In this document: positions 41,734 to 51,361 of the stretch, piece by piece
How the letters are laid out: each line of letters starts with the position of its first letter
Numbering within the stretch: the first letter of the stretch is position 1
Source of the DNA: JANNRR01 sp031401675
Lineage (GTDB): Bacteria; Pseudomonadota; Alphaproteobacteria; Rhodobacterales; Rhodobacteraceae
Assembly: GCA_031401675.1 (NCBI GenBank)
Contig: JANNRR010000112.1
Coordinates: 25,776-89,775, forward strand
Reading direction: 5' to 3'
Length of the DNA stretch: 64,000 nucleotides
The notes under the pieces: model-generated
Told to the model about the DNA's origin: nothing
Seen by the model: the letters and a program-made list of their open reading frames with translations, nothing else
The model's database searches: none
Made by a program: the position numbers and the translations under genes

Positions 41734-42061
41734 GGATCACCTTGTTGCACTGCAGATGGGCTCCTGCATTGCGTCAGTGAAACCACGCCGTCGTCAAGCC
41801 TTGCCGTGCCGGAACCGGGCGGCAACGCGGTTCGCTGTCTGACGCCCCGGTCGCAAAGTCGTACCGTCAGCCATGCCGGGGCAGGTCCAAGGCGAAGTCT
41901 CAAGTCAACGCCGTTGCCGGTTTCCCTGAGCGGCGGCAACGGCAGTTCGGCCAGCACGGTGATTCGGTGGCATTCTGCAGCCTTCTGCGGCCGCCGGCTC
42001 ACGCACCGTGCTTGATCGCGATGCGACATCAGGCACGGCACGTGAGCTGGCGGCAATGGGT
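41734..42061. other. Intergenic region upstream of TerC
   Basis: About 330 bases without a gene. An inverted repeat (ccgttgccg at 41911-41919 with cggcaacgg at 41934-41942) is a possible terminator for the SnoaL-like gene that ends at 42062 on the minus strand. The TerC promoter should lie within the first 150 bases but has no clear hexamers. Confidence 0.4.
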
Positions 42062-42475
42062 CTAGGCAGCCATTGCCGTCAGCTGGCCCATGAAAGACGC
42101 CAGATCGAAAAACGCGTCATGCGACACGATCTTGCCGTCTTCGATGCGATCGACCGAAATTGCGTCGATGCTGACGGCACGCCCGGTGGCCGGAATGCCG
42201 GCGAAATCACCGGTGTGAACGCCGCGCCAGATGAGGCGGCTGGCCACCAACTCGCCTTCCGAAATTTGCGAGATGGAGGTGTGCCTGGCCTCGCTGAAGG
42301 CGGCCAAGAACCCCGAACCAGCCGCCCAGAAGGCGTCCCGACTCAATGGCCCGGGTGCCCCCGGCATGGTTGCGACGAGCTTGGGTGAACAGATCGCGGC
42401 AAACGCGGCCTCGTCACCACTGTCAAACGCCGCATGAAAGGCCAGCGCCAGTTTCTTTTTGGAATCTATGGACAT
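42062..42475 (-). CDS. SnoaL-like (NTF2-fold) protein
   Basis: A 137-residue protein of the NTF2/SnoaL superfamily: an N-terminal helix (KKKLALAFHAAFDSGDEAAF), then SRDAFWAAGSGFLAAFSEAR and the sheet region ASRLIWRGVHTGDFAGIPATG, VSIDAISVDRIEDGKIVSHD. The last block is typical of ester-cyclase-like SnoaL proteins. The ATG at 42475 has an AAGGGA site. It follows the HD-GYP/LuxR regulator gene on the same strand by about 86 bases and might be its target; the substrate is unknown. Confidence 0.85.
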   Translation of the reverse strand: MSIDSKKKLALAFHAAFDSGDEAAFAAICSPKLVATMPGAPGPLSRDAFWAAGSGFLAAFSEARHTSISQISEGELVASRLIWRGVHTGDFAGIPATGRAVSIDAISVDRIEDGKIVSHDAFFDLASFMGQLTAMAA

Positions 42476-42561
42476 TTTGGTTTTCCCTTGCTGTTCAGGT
42501 GGCACCAGCTTGCCACCACGAAAACCGCCGCGCATCGGGGTGATCCCCTATAGGCGACGAA

Positions 42562-44133
42562 TTACAGCAAGGCGTTGTGTGTCGCGTAAAGCGCTGCCCC
42601 CGTGCGGGTGGTGCAGCCGGTCTTGTCAAAGATATGGCTGACATGATGCTCGACTGTCTTGGGCGATATTCCCAGCGCCCGGCCGATTTCCTTGTTCGAG
42701 TGCTGCCGTGCCAGCAGGCGCAGCACCTCGATCTCGCGCTCAGACAGGGAAACTCCGGCGCGGCGGCGCTGCCCGGTGGCTTCGCCCGCCGCCGCCAGCA
42801 CGGCATCGACTGCGCGCGGGTCAAGCCGACCGTCGCGTCCTAGCGCCGCCAGAGCCTTGGCTACGGCATTGACATCGCGGCGTTCGCGATGCGGCCGCTC
42901 TTCGGTCATGGCGGCAAAGGCGTTTGCGGCGGCCAGAATGCGCGCCGGTCCTGACTGCTCGGCCGCCCCCAGACCCCGGTGATAGCCGGACCCGTCAAGC
43001 CTTTCGTGATGCGTCGCCGCCAGCCGCGCCGCAGGGGCAAGTGCCGCGGATCCGGCAAAGACCCGCTCGGTCAGGTAAGGGTGCAGCCGGATACGTTCCC
43101 ATTCGGCCGCCGTCAGCGTGCCGGGGCGGCCCAGCAAGCCTGCGCTGACACCGACACGGCCAACGTCATGGATGTAACCGGCGCAGGTCAGGGTATCGGC
43201 ATCGCTGCCGGGCAGCCCGCTCAAGCGGGCGGCACTGGCGGCCAGTCCGGCGACGCGCCGCGAATGGCCCAGTGTCTGAGGAATCTTGGCATCGGCGAAA
43301 TCGGCAACAGCCCCCAGCGCCGTTGCCAGCGCCTCGCCCGACAGCTGCATTGACGGCCCGGGTTCAGCCGCCAGAACCACTTGCGCCAAAGGCGCGTCGG
43401 GCATCGCCAGCAGTCCGTCCGGGTCTTGCAGCAGTTCCCGGCACAGGTTCGGGTCCAGCGAGTTGCCTGACCGCTGCCGCAAAACCTGCACTGCCCGCGC
43501 CGTCCCGCCTTCGCCGTGAAAATGCGCGCCAACCGTCGCCACCTGCATCACCCGCGCCGCAATGTCGATCGCCTCACCCGCCAGTCCGCGCGAGCCCTTG
43601 CCGTTCCAGCGTTCGTACATCGACCACAGCGCCAGACCAACCTCCGGCCCAAGTCCCAGCCGCTCGGCCAGGATCGCACCACCCTCACAATGGTTCCGAT
43701 GGTTGGCGGCAAATCCGCCGCTGGCCGCAAACTTGAAAAACCGCGCCACGGTTGCCTTGCGGATGCGCGGCGGCAATCCCGCGCCGACATCCCGCAGGAT
43801 CATCGCCATGGTGCCGGGCCCGTCGTCGGGATCAGCGGTCAGCAGCGCCTGCTGCTCCATTTCGGTGCCCATCAACCGCGCGTCCGACAACGAGGTCGAG
43901 GTGCAGCCGATGTTGCGGATCAGCGCCAGGAAATAGCAGCTGCGTTGCACCTGTTGCGAAAGCCCGGCGGCAGCGGCCAGCCGCACCGAAACGAGTGCCG
44001 TGCGCTGCATCCATTCCGCCGGAACCCCCAGACCAAGGTCCACGGCCAGCGACAGACACGCCAGCAGTTCCGCCTGCCTGACACCGATGCTGTCCGCCGC
44101 ACCCCGCATCCCGCCCCCCATGTTCTGCGCCAT
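42562..44133 (-). CDS. HD-GYP-type domain protein with C-terminal LuxR helix-turn-helix
   Basis: A 523-residue regulator. The first half has diverged HD-like helices; the middle has a clear HD-GYP domain: GYIHDVGRVGVSAGLLGRPG, then LTAAEWERIRLHPYLTERVF and HHERLDGSGYHRGL (GYH in place of GYP). The metal-binding Asp normally found in the following ADVxDAL helix is missing (AANAFAAM), so cyclic-di-GMP hydrolysis may be lost. The last 65 residues form a LuxR-type HTH (SLSEREIEVLRLLARQHSNK, ISPKTVEHHVSHIFDK). It probably senses a ligand with the HD part and controls the adjacent SnoaL gene. Confidence 0.88.
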   Translation of the reverse strand: MAQNMGGGMRGAADSIGVRQAELLACLSLAVDLGLGVPAEWMQRTALVSVRLAAAAGLSQQVQRSCYFLALIRNIGCTSTSLSDARLMGTEMEQQALLTADPDDGPGTMAMILRDVGAGLPPRIRKATVARFFKFAASGGFAANHRNHCEGGAILAERLGLGPEVGLALWSMYERWNGKGSRGLAGEAIDIAARVMQVATVGAHFHGEGGTARAVQVLRQRSGNSLDPNLCRELLQDPDGLLAMPDAPLAQVVLAAEPGPSMQLSGEALATALGAVADFADAKIPQTLGHSRRVAGLAASAARLSGLPGSDADTLTCAGYIHDVGRVGVSAGLLGRPGTLTAAEWERIRLHPYLTERVFAGSAALAPAARLAATHHERLDGSGYHRGLGAAEQSGPARILAAANAFAAMTEERPHRERRDVNAVAKALAALGRDGRLDPRAVDAVLAAAGEATGQRRRAGVSLSEREIEVLRLLARQHSNKEIGRALGISPKTVEHHVSHIFDKTGCTTRTGAALYATHNALL

Positions 44134-44174
44134 GTTACAAACTTGGGCAAAGCGGGCAAGTCTTGCGGTGCCGC

Positions 44175-47100
44175 TCAGCCGAATTCGACCAGCAGGTCCT
44201 TGGCGTCGATCTGCGCCCCCGGCTGCACATGCAGCGCCTTGATCACGGCGGCGCGGTCGGCGTGGATGCCGGTTTCCATCTTCATCGCCTCGATCGTCAG
44301 CAGCAGATCACCGGCATTGACCTTCTGCCCGACCGTCACCGCAACCGACGCGACCGAGCCCGGCATCGGCGCGCCGACATGGGCGGGATTGCCGTCGCTG
44401 GCTTTGGGGCGGCGGGCGGTGGCGGCCCGGACCGACCGGTTCGGCACCCGGATCACCCTTGGCTGGCCGTTCAGTTTGAAAAACACCCGCGCGTCGCCCT
44501 CGTCAGTCGTCTCTCCCACCGCCTGCAGCCGGATCTCCAGCGTCTTGCCGGGATCGATCTCGGCCTCGATCTCCTCGCCGGCTTCCATGCCATAGAAGAA
44601 CGTCCGGGTCGGCAGCACCCGGACCGGGCCATAGACCCGGTGCCGTGTCATGTAGTCGATGAACACCTTGGGATACATCAGATAGCCGTTCAGGTCCTCG
44701 TCATCGACGGCAAAACCGTTGATGTCGTCATCGTCGCTGCCCGATCCGCGCAGTTCCCGGGTCACCGCCGCCCGCGTCGCTTCCAGATCGACGGCGGCCA
44801 GATGCAGGCCGGGCCGCTCATTGCTGGCAGCCTCGCCTTTCAGCACCTTTTTCAGGATGCCCGGCGGCCAGCCACCCGGCGGCTGGCCCAGATTGCCGCG
44901 CAGCATGTCGACGACCGAGTCCGGAAAGGCGACCTCGACCGCCGGGTCCTCGACCTCTGCCCGGCTCAGCCCCTGCGCCACCATCATCAGCGCCATGTCG
45001 CCCACCACCTTGGACGACGGCGTGACCTTGACGATATCGCCGAACATCCGGTTGGCATCGGCATAGGCCTGCGCCACTTCGTGCCAGCGCTCCTCCAGTC
45101 CGATGCTGCGCGCCTGCGCCTTCAGGTTGGTGAACTGCCCCCCCGGCATCTCGTGCAGATAGACCTCGGACGCCGGTGCCGGAATGCCCGACTCGAAGGC
45201 GGCATACTGGCCGCGCACCGCTTCCCAGTAGTTCGACAATTCCCGGATCGCGGCCATGTCCAGCCCGGTATCGCGGTCGGTATTGCGCAAGGCCTCGACA
45301 ATCGAGCCAAGGCAGGGTTGCGAGGTGCCGCCCGAAAACGCATCCATCGCCGCATCCGCCGCATCGACCCCGGCATCGCTGGCGGCAAGGATGGTGGCCG
45401 CCGCGATGCCGCTGGTGTCATGCGTGTGGAAATGGATCGGCAACCCGACCTCGGCCTTCAGCGCCGTCACCAGCACCCGCGCCGCCGCCGGTTTCAACAG
45501 CCCGGCCATGTCCTTCAGCCCCAGCACATGCGCTCCGGCCGCCTCAAGCTCCCGCGCCATGCGGACATAATAGGCCAGATCGTACTTGGCCCGGTCCGGG
45601 TCCAGAATGTCGCCGGTGTAGCAGATCGTGCCTTCGCACAGCTTGTTGGCCTCGACCACCGCATCCATCGCCACCCGCATGTTCTCGACCCAATTGAGCG
45701 AATCGAACACCCTGAACACATCCACCCCGGTTTTCGCGGCGCGGAATACGAAAGATCGAACAACGTTGTCAGGATAGTTGGTATAGCCGACCCCGTTCGA
45801 GGCGCGCAGCAGCATCTGCGTCATCACGTTGGGCAAGGCGGCGCGGATGTCGCGCAGCCGCTGCCAGGGGCACTCCTGCAGGAACCGGTAGGCCACATCG
45901 AACGTTGCCCCACCCCAGCATTCGACGCTGAACAGTCCGGCCAGGTTGGCGGCATAGGCGGGGGTAGCGCGGATCATGTCGATCGACCGCATTCGCGTGG
46001 CCAGCAGGCTCTGATGCCCGTCGCGCATCGTGGTATCGGTCAGCAGCAGCTTCTTCTGTGCCAGCATCCAGTCGGCCACCGCCTTCGGCCCCTCTGCCTC
46101 CAGCAGCGTCCGGGTGCCGGCAGCCGGGGTGCCACGCACCACCGGCAGCTTTGGCAGCCGCAGATCGGCCGCCGGTTTCGGCCGCCCGGCGGTTTCGGGG
46201 TGCCCGTTCACCGTGATGTCGGCGATATAGGTCAGGATCTTGGTCGCCCGGTCGCGGCGCTTCTTGAAACTGAACAGGTCGGGCGTGGTGTCGATGAATT
46301 TCGTGGTGTAGGTGTTGTTCAGAAACACCGGATGTTTCAGCAGGTTCTCGACAAAGGCGATATTGGTCGACACCCCCCTGATCCGGAACTCGCGCAGGGC
46401 GCGGTCCATCCGGGCAATCGCCTGTTCCGGGGTCTGCGCCCAGGCTGTCACCTTGACCAGCAGGCTGTCATAGTAGCGCGTGATCACCGACCCGGAATAA
46501 GCGGTGCCGCCGTCCAGCCGGATGCCCATGCCGGTGGCCGAGCGATAGGCAGTGATGCGGCCGTAGTCGGGAATGAAATTGTTCTGCGGGTCCTCGGTCG
46601 TCACCCGGCATTGCAGCGCATGGCCCGACAGGCGCACCTCGGCCTGCGACGCCACGCCGGTGGCCTCGGCCAGGGTCTTGCCTTCGGCGATCTTGATCTG
46701 CGCCTGCACGATGTCGATGCCGGTCACCTGTTCGGTGACGGTATGTTCGACCTGCACCCGCGGATTGACCTCGATGAAATAGAACTTGCCGTCGTCCATA
46801 TCCATCAGGAACTCGACGGTGCCGGCGCACTCGTAGCCGACATGGGCGCAGATGCGCACGCCAAGCGCGCAAATCTCGGCCCGCTGCGCCTCGGTCAGAT
46901 AGGGGGCGGGCGCGCGCTCGACCACCTTCTGATTGCGCCGCTGCACTGAACAGTCGCGCTCATACAGATGATAGATTTGCCCGTGGGAATCGCCAAGGAT
47001 CTGCACCTCGACATGGCGCGCCCGCAGGATCATCTTTTCCAGATAGCCCTCGCCGTTGCCGAACGCCGCCTCCGCCTCGCGCCGGCCCTCGCGCACCTTG

Positions 47101-47645
47101 TCGGCCAGCTCCTCCGGCCCGTAGATCGACCGCATGCCGCGCCCGCCGCCGCCCCAGCTGGCCTTGAGCATCAGGGGATAGCCGACCGCCGCAGCCTGCC
47201 GCTTGACCTCCTCCATGTCGTCGCCCAGAACTTCGGTCGCTGGGATCACCGGCACCCCCGCCGCCATCGCCACCCGCCGGGCCGATGCCTTGTCGCCCAA
47301 CGCCCGCATCGTCGCCGCCTTCGGCCCGATGAACCGGATGCCCGCTGCGTCGCAGGCCTCGACGAAATCGGGATTTTCCGACAGCAGCCCGTCACCGGGA
47401 TGGATTGCATCCGCCCCCGACATCTGCGCCACGCGGATGATCTCGGGGATCGACAGATAGGCCCCGACAGGGCTCAGGCCCTCGCCGATCTTGTAGGCCT
47501 CGTCGGCCTTGAACCTGTGCAGGCTCAGCTTGTCCTCTTCGGCATAGACCGCAACCGTCCGCTTTCCCAACTCGTTCGCGGCGCGCAGCACGCGAATGGC
47601 AATCTCGCCGCGATTGGCGATCAGGATCTTTCGGAAATCGGTCAT
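44175..47645 (-). CDS. pyc: Pyruvate carboxylase
   Basis: A 1156-residue biotin enzyme converting pyruvate, bicarbonate and ATP to oxaloacetate. Order of domains: biotin carboxylase (about 1-450, opening KILIANRGEIAIRVLRAANE, ATP loop KASWGGGGRGMRSIYG), carboxyltransferase (about 535-830, TTMRDGHQSLLATRMRS, the metal-binding HFHTHDTSG) and a biotin carrier end with the biotinylated Lys at about 1122 in IEAMKMETG. Length and order are those of the single-chain alpha4 enzyme. The ATG at 47645 begins MTDFRKILIANRG; the open frame upstream overlaps the divergent FkbM gene and is not coding. Together with ppsA it gives two routes around pyruvate. Confidence 0.97.
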   Translation of the reverse strand: MTDFRKILIANRGEIAIRVLRAANELGKRTVAVYAEEDKLSLHRFKADEAYKIGEGLSPVGAYLSIPEIIRVAQMSGADAIHPGDGLLSENPDFVEACDAAGIRFIGPKAATMRALGDKASARRVAMAAGVPVIPATEVLGDDMEEVKRQAAAVGYPLMLKASWGGGGRGMRSIYGPEELADKVREGRREAEAAFGNGEGYLEKMILRARHVEVQILGDSHGQIYHLYERDCSVQRRNQKVVERAPAPYLTEAQRAEICALGVRICAHVGYECAGTVEFLMDMDDGKFYFIEVNPRVQVEHTVTEQVTGIDIVQAQIKIAEGKTLAEATGVASQAEVRLSGHALQCRVTTEDPQNNFIPDYGRITAYRSATGMGIRLDGGTAYSGSVITRYYDSLLVKVTAWAQTPEQAIARMDRALREFRIRGVSTNIAFVENLLKHPVFLNNTYTTKFIDTTPDLFSFKKRRDRATKILTYIADITVNGHPETAGRPKPAADLRLPKLPVVRGTPAAGTRTLLEAEGPKAVADWMLAQKKLLLTDTTMRDGHQSLLATRMRSIDMIRATPAYAANLAGLFSVECWGGATFDVAYRFLQECPWQRLRDIRAALPNVMTQMLLRASNGVGYTNYPDNVVRSFVFRAAKTGVDVFRVFDSLNWVENMRVAMDAVVEANKLCEGTICYTGDILDPDRAKYDLAYYVRMARELEAAGAHVLGLKDMAGLLKPAAARVLVTALKAEVGLPIHFHTHDTSGIAAATILAASDAGVDAADAAMDAFSGGTSQPCLGSIVEALRNTDRDTGLDMAAIRELSNYWEAVRGQYAAFESGIPAPASEVYLHEMPGGQFTNLKAQARSIGLEERWHEVAQAYADANRMFGDIVKVTPSSKVVGDMALMMVAQGLSRAEVEDPAVEVAFPDSVVDMLRGNLGQPPGGWPPGILKKVLKGEAASNERPGLHLAAVDLEATRAAVTRELRGSGSDDDDINGFAVDDEDLNGYLMYPKVFIDYMTRHRVYGPVRVLPTRTFFYGMEAGEEIEAEIDPGKTLEIRLQAVGETTDEGDARVFFKLNGQPRVIRVPNRSVRAATARRPKASDGNPAHVGAPMPGSVASVAVTVGQKVNAGDLLLTIEAMKMETGIHADRAAVIKALHVQPGAQIDAKDLLVEFG

Positions 47646-47825
47646 AAGCGGTCCCCATGGGTCTTCAGCGCAGCACTCTAGGGATGCTGCATCGCGGCGC
47701 AAGGGCAAGTTCCGCCACGCCAGTCGTAAAGCCAAGCCTGTCATAAAACCGGCGCAGACACCGCCCGCACTGGACGCCGCCAGACTGTCCCGGTACGTTC
47801 CCGCCCGCAACAAGGACCGATAGAC

Positions 47826-48674
47826 ATGACCAGTGCCGTGCCCCGGAATGCGCGCCTTGCGCAGATCACCCAGACCAATCGCGAAACCAACCAGCGGATC
47901 GCCCGGTTCCGCACCGATTTCGCCGCAGGCACCGCCCGGATTGCCGATTTTGCCCAGCTGAAGCAGCAATTCCCGTACTTCGGCCTGGTGCCCTGTCGCG
48001 CTGCCGGGCTGGATTTCGTGATGTTCCACGCCAACGACGATGTCATAGCATGGTATTGCCACTGGCTGGGGGCCGACGCCTATGAGCCCGACATGGTGCA
48101 AACCTGGGCAAAATGGTGCCAGACCCCCGGCACGGTGCTGGATATCGGCGGCTATTCCGGCATGATGTCGCTGGTCGCCGCCCTGTCGAACCCGGCCAAC
48201 GTTGTGCATCTCTTTGAACCGATGGACCGGACCGTCGAACGCGCCAACGTCAACGTCAAGCTGAACGGGCTGGCCCGTCAGATCACGCTGCACCACTACG
48301 CCGCGTCCGACCGTACCGGCGATCAGGTCATCAACCTCTATCGCGATCAGAATTTCCTCGGTACCGGCAATTCGATCCACGGCAAGGACAACAAGAAGGT
48401 GGTGGACCGCAAGATCATCCAGTCCGTCACCATCGACAGCTACCTGCCCGACATTGCGCCGACCGTAGTCAAGGTCGATGTCGAGGGCCACGAACTGGCC
48501 TGCCTGCAGGGCATGCGGCAAACGCTGGAACGCAGCCACCCGCGGATGCTGGTCGAGGTCTGGGCCCACAGCCGGGCAGCAGTTCTGGCGCTGCTGGCCG
48601 ACCTCGGCTACACGCTCACCCGGGTCGAGCCGAAGGATCTGCCGGTGAACAACTATTACGCCGTCCACCCCTGA
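47826..48674 (+). CDS. FkbM family methyltransferase
   Basis: A 282-residue SAM-dependent methyltransferase. SAM motif I is TVLDIGGYSGMMSLVAAL, motif II is VHLFEPMDRTVERANVN, and the FkbM-type C-terminal block is VVKVDVEGHELACLQGMRQ. Members O-methylate sugars or polyketides, but many linked to glycans have unknown targets. No signal or membrane segment. It is divergent from pyc and is followed 100 bases later by the helicase gene. Confidence 0.9.
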   Translation: MTSAVPRNARLAQITQTNRETNQRIARFRTDFAAGTARIADFAQLKQQFPYFGLVPCRAAGLDFVMFHANDDVIAWYCHWLGADAYEPDMVQTWAKWCQTPGTVLDIGGYSGMMSLVAALSNPANVVHLFEPMDRTVERANVNVKLNGLARQITLHHYAASDRTGDQVINLYRDQNFLGTGNSIHGKDNKKVVDRKIIQSVTIDSYLPDIAPTVVKVDVEGHELACLQGMRQTLERSHPRMLVEVWAHSRAAVLALLADLGYTLTRVEPKDLPVNNYYAVHP

Positions 48675-48774
48675 TTGGCCCGGAAAGCGGCTTGGAACAG
48701 CACCTTCCGACAGGGTCGGAACATTAAGGGAACATGGCTTTCCCTTGCCGCCAGTCCCTGCTAGGCTGCCGGCC

Positions 48775-51171
48775 ATGAGCCAGCTGGACGAACAGGACGC
48801 ATTCGAGGCCGGGGCGGCGCTTTCGCTCAGCCAGCGCGCCATGGCGGCGCGGCCCACCCCCTATCTCGACGATCTGAACCCGGCGCAGCGCGAAGCGGTC
48901 GAGGCGCTGGACGGACCGGTGCTGATGCTGGCGGGGGCCGGCACCGGCAAGACCAAGGCGCTGACCGCGCGCATCGTGCATCTGCTCAGCCTCGGCAGGG
49001 CCCGCCCGAACGAGATTCTGGCGGTGACCTTCACCAACAAGGCGGCGCGTGAAATGCGCGACCGGGTCGGGCGGCTGCTGGGGCAGGCCGCCGAAGGCAT
49101 GCCCTGGCTCGGCACCTTTCACTCGGTCTCGGTCAAGCTGTTGCGCCGTCACGCCGAACTGGTCGGTCTGAAGTCGAACTTTACCATCCTCGACACCGAC
49201 GACCAGATCAGGCTGCTGAAACAGCTGATCACCGCCGCCAACATCGACGAAAAGCTCTGGCCCGCCCGGCTCTTGGCCAGCCTGATCGATGGCTGGAAGA
49301 ACCGCGCCTGGGTGCCGGAAAAGGTGCCGTCGGCCGAAGCCCCGGCCTACAACAACCGTGGCACCGAGCTGTACGCCGCCTATCAGGACCGCCTGCAGAC
49401 CCTGAACGCGGTCGACTTCGGCGACCTGCTGTTGCATGTGGTGACGATCTTCCAGACCCACCCTGACATCCTCGCCCAGTACCAGCGCTGGTTCCGCTAC
49501 ATCCTGGTCGATGAGTATCAGGATACCAACGTCGCCCAGTACCTCTGGCTGCGTCTGCTCGCCCAGTCGCACCGCAACATCTGCTGTGTCGGCGATGACG
49601 ATCAGTCGATCTATGGCTGGCGCGGCGCCGAGGTCGGCAACATCCTGCGCTTCGACAAGGATTTTCCCGGCGCGAAAGTGGTGCGGCTGGAACAGAACTA
49701 CCGCTCTACCCCGCACATCCTTGCCGCCGCGTCCGGCATCATCGCGGCCAATGCCGGGCGTCTGGGCAAGACGCTGTGGACCGACGCGACCGTGGGCGAA
49801 AAGCTGCGCCTGATCGGCCACTGGGACGGCGAGGAAGAGGCGCGCTGGATCGGCGAGGAGCTGGAGGCGCTGCAGGCCGGCCGCCGCAACCTGGCCCCGC
49901 TCAGCCTCGATGACATCGCCATCCTGGTGCGCGCCAGCCACCAGATGCGCGCGTTCGAGGACCGGTTTCTGACCATCGGTTTGCCCTACCGCGTCATCGG
50001 CGGCCCGCGCTTTTATGAACGGCTCGAAATTCGCGATGCCATGGCCTATTTCCGGCTGGCGGTGTCGCCCGACGATGATCTGGCGTTCGAACGGGTGATC
50101 AACCAACCCAAGCGCGGCCTCGGCGACCGCGCCCAGCAAACCATCCAGCGCACCGCCCGCGACAACGGCGTCAGCCTGTTGGAAGGGGCACGCTATCTGG
50201 TGTCCTCCGGCGGCCTTGGCGGCAAGGGCGGCGGCGAGTTGCGGCATTTCGTCGACAACATCAGCCGCTGGCACCGCACAACTCTGGCCCCTGACAACGA
50301 GTCGGGGCGCGCTCACATCGACCTGGCCGAAATGATCCTGGACGAATCCGGCTACACCGGCATGTGGCAGGCCGACAAGACGCCCGAGGCGCCGGGGCGG
50401 CTGGAAAACCTGAAGGAACTGATCAAGGCGCTGGAACAGTTCGAAAACCTGCAGGGCTTTCTGGAACATGTCGCGCTGATCATGGACAACGAATCCGAAG
50501 AGGCGGAACCCAAGGTCAGCATCATGACCCTGCATGCCGCCAAGGGCCTCGAATTTCCCGCTGTGTTCCTGCCGGGGTGGGAGGATGGGCTGTTCCCCAG
50601 CCAGCGCAGCATGGACGAAAGCGGCCTGAAAGGGCTGGAGGAAGAGCGGCGGCTGGCCTATGTCGGCATCACCCGCGCCGAAAAACTCGCCACCATCTCC
50701 TTCGCCGCCAACCGCCGGGTCTATGGCCAGTGGCAATCGGCTCTGCCGTCGCGCTTCATCGACGAACTGCCCGCAGCGCATGTCGATGTGCTGACGCCGC
50801 CCGGCCTTTACGGCGGGGCTTACGGTGCCGTCGGCATGGCCTCCACCGTCGAGGCCCGCGCCGCCTCTGCCGATGTCTACAATTCCCCCGGCTGGAAGCG
50901 GCTGCAGGACCGCGCCGCCACCCGCCCGCCCAATTACGCCACGGCACAACCGCGCGAGAGCCGGGCCAGCGCCGTCGACCTTGACGCCGTGTCCGGCTTC
51001 AGCGCCGGTGACCGGGTGTTCCACGCCAAATTCGGCTATGGCACGGTGGAAGATGTCGAGGGCGACAAGCTTGACGTGACCTTCGACAAGGCCGGTTCGA
51101 AAAAACTTGTCGCCCGCTTTGTCGTCGCCGCCGATCATGCCGCCGCACTGGTTGACGACGTGCCGTTCTGA
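48775..51171 (+). CDS. uvrD: UvrD/PcrA-type DNA helicase
   Basis: Superfamily 1A 3'-5' helicase of 798 residues for nucleotide excision and mismatch repair. Motif I is LAGAGTGKTKALTARI, Ia AVTFTNKAAREM, II ILVDEYQDTNVAQY, III CVGDDDQSIYGWRGAE, IV VRLEQNYRST, V SIMTLHAAKGLEFPAVFLPG and VI ITRAEKL. The C-terminal tail (FSAGDRVFHAKFGYGTVE) is the RNA-polymerase-interaction Tudor-like domain of PcrA/UvrD. The ATG at 48775 is preferred to 48745 because the extra ten residues are not conserved-looking. Confidence 0.95.
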   Translation: MSQLDEQDAFEAGAALSLSQRAMAARPTPYLDDLNPAQREAVEALDGPVLMLAGAGTGKTKALTARIVHLLSLGRARPNEILAVTFTNKAAREMRDRVGRLLGQAAEGMPWLGTFHSVSVKLLRRHAELVGLKSNFTILDTDDQIRLLKQLITAANIDEKLWPARLLASLIDGWKNRAWVPEKVPSAEAPAYNNRGTELYAAYQDRLQTLNAVDFGDLLLHVVTIFQTHPDILAQYQRWFRYILVDEYQDTNVAQYLWLRLLAQSHRNICCVGDDDQSIYGWRGAEVGNILRFDKDFPGAKVVRLEQNYRSTPHILAAASGIIAANAGRLGKTLWTDATVGEKLRLIGHWDGEEEARWIGEELEALQAGRRNLAPLSLDDIAILVRASHQMRAFEDRFLTIGLPYRVIGGPRFYERLEIRDAMAYFRLAVSPDDDLAFERVINQPKRGLGDRAQQTIQRTARDNGVSLLEGARYLVSSGGLGGKGGGELRHFVDNISRWHRTTLAPDNESGRAHIDLAEMILDESGYTGMWQADKTPEAPGRLENLKELIKALEQFENLQGFLEHVALIMDNESEEAEPKVSIMTLHAAKGLEFPAVFLPGWEDGLFPSQRSMDESGLKGLEEERRLAYVGITRAEKLATISFAANRRVYGQWQSALPSRFIDELPAAHVDVLTPPGLYGGAYGAVGMASTVEARAASADVYNSPGWKRLQDRAATRPPNYATAQPRESRASAVDLDAVSGFSAGDRVFHAKFGYGTVEDVEGDKLDVTFDKAGSKKLVARFVVAADHAAALVDDVPF

Positions 51172-51361
51172 TAGCGGCACCGGCACCGGCAACGGCACCG
51201 GCCTGTTCGGCTGATCATCACCGAACTTTCGCTTGCGCAGAATCCCGAAATGGGCACAAGTTGAGCATATTCACCCATTTGCTTGCCTGAGCGCCGTTCA
51301 AAAAGTTGCGTACGGACCGTTGCAATGGGCGCGGCACATTGCAGTTGAGGGGGGAAAACCT

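Noticed and set aside
47646..48857. Upstream 400-codon extension of pyruvate carboxylase
   Set aside because: The biotin carboxylase domain starts at MTDFRKILIANRG; the extension is antisense to the FkbM gene.
48724..51198. 824-codon minus-strand frame across the helicase gene
   Set aside because: Antisense shadow of uvrD with no domain features.
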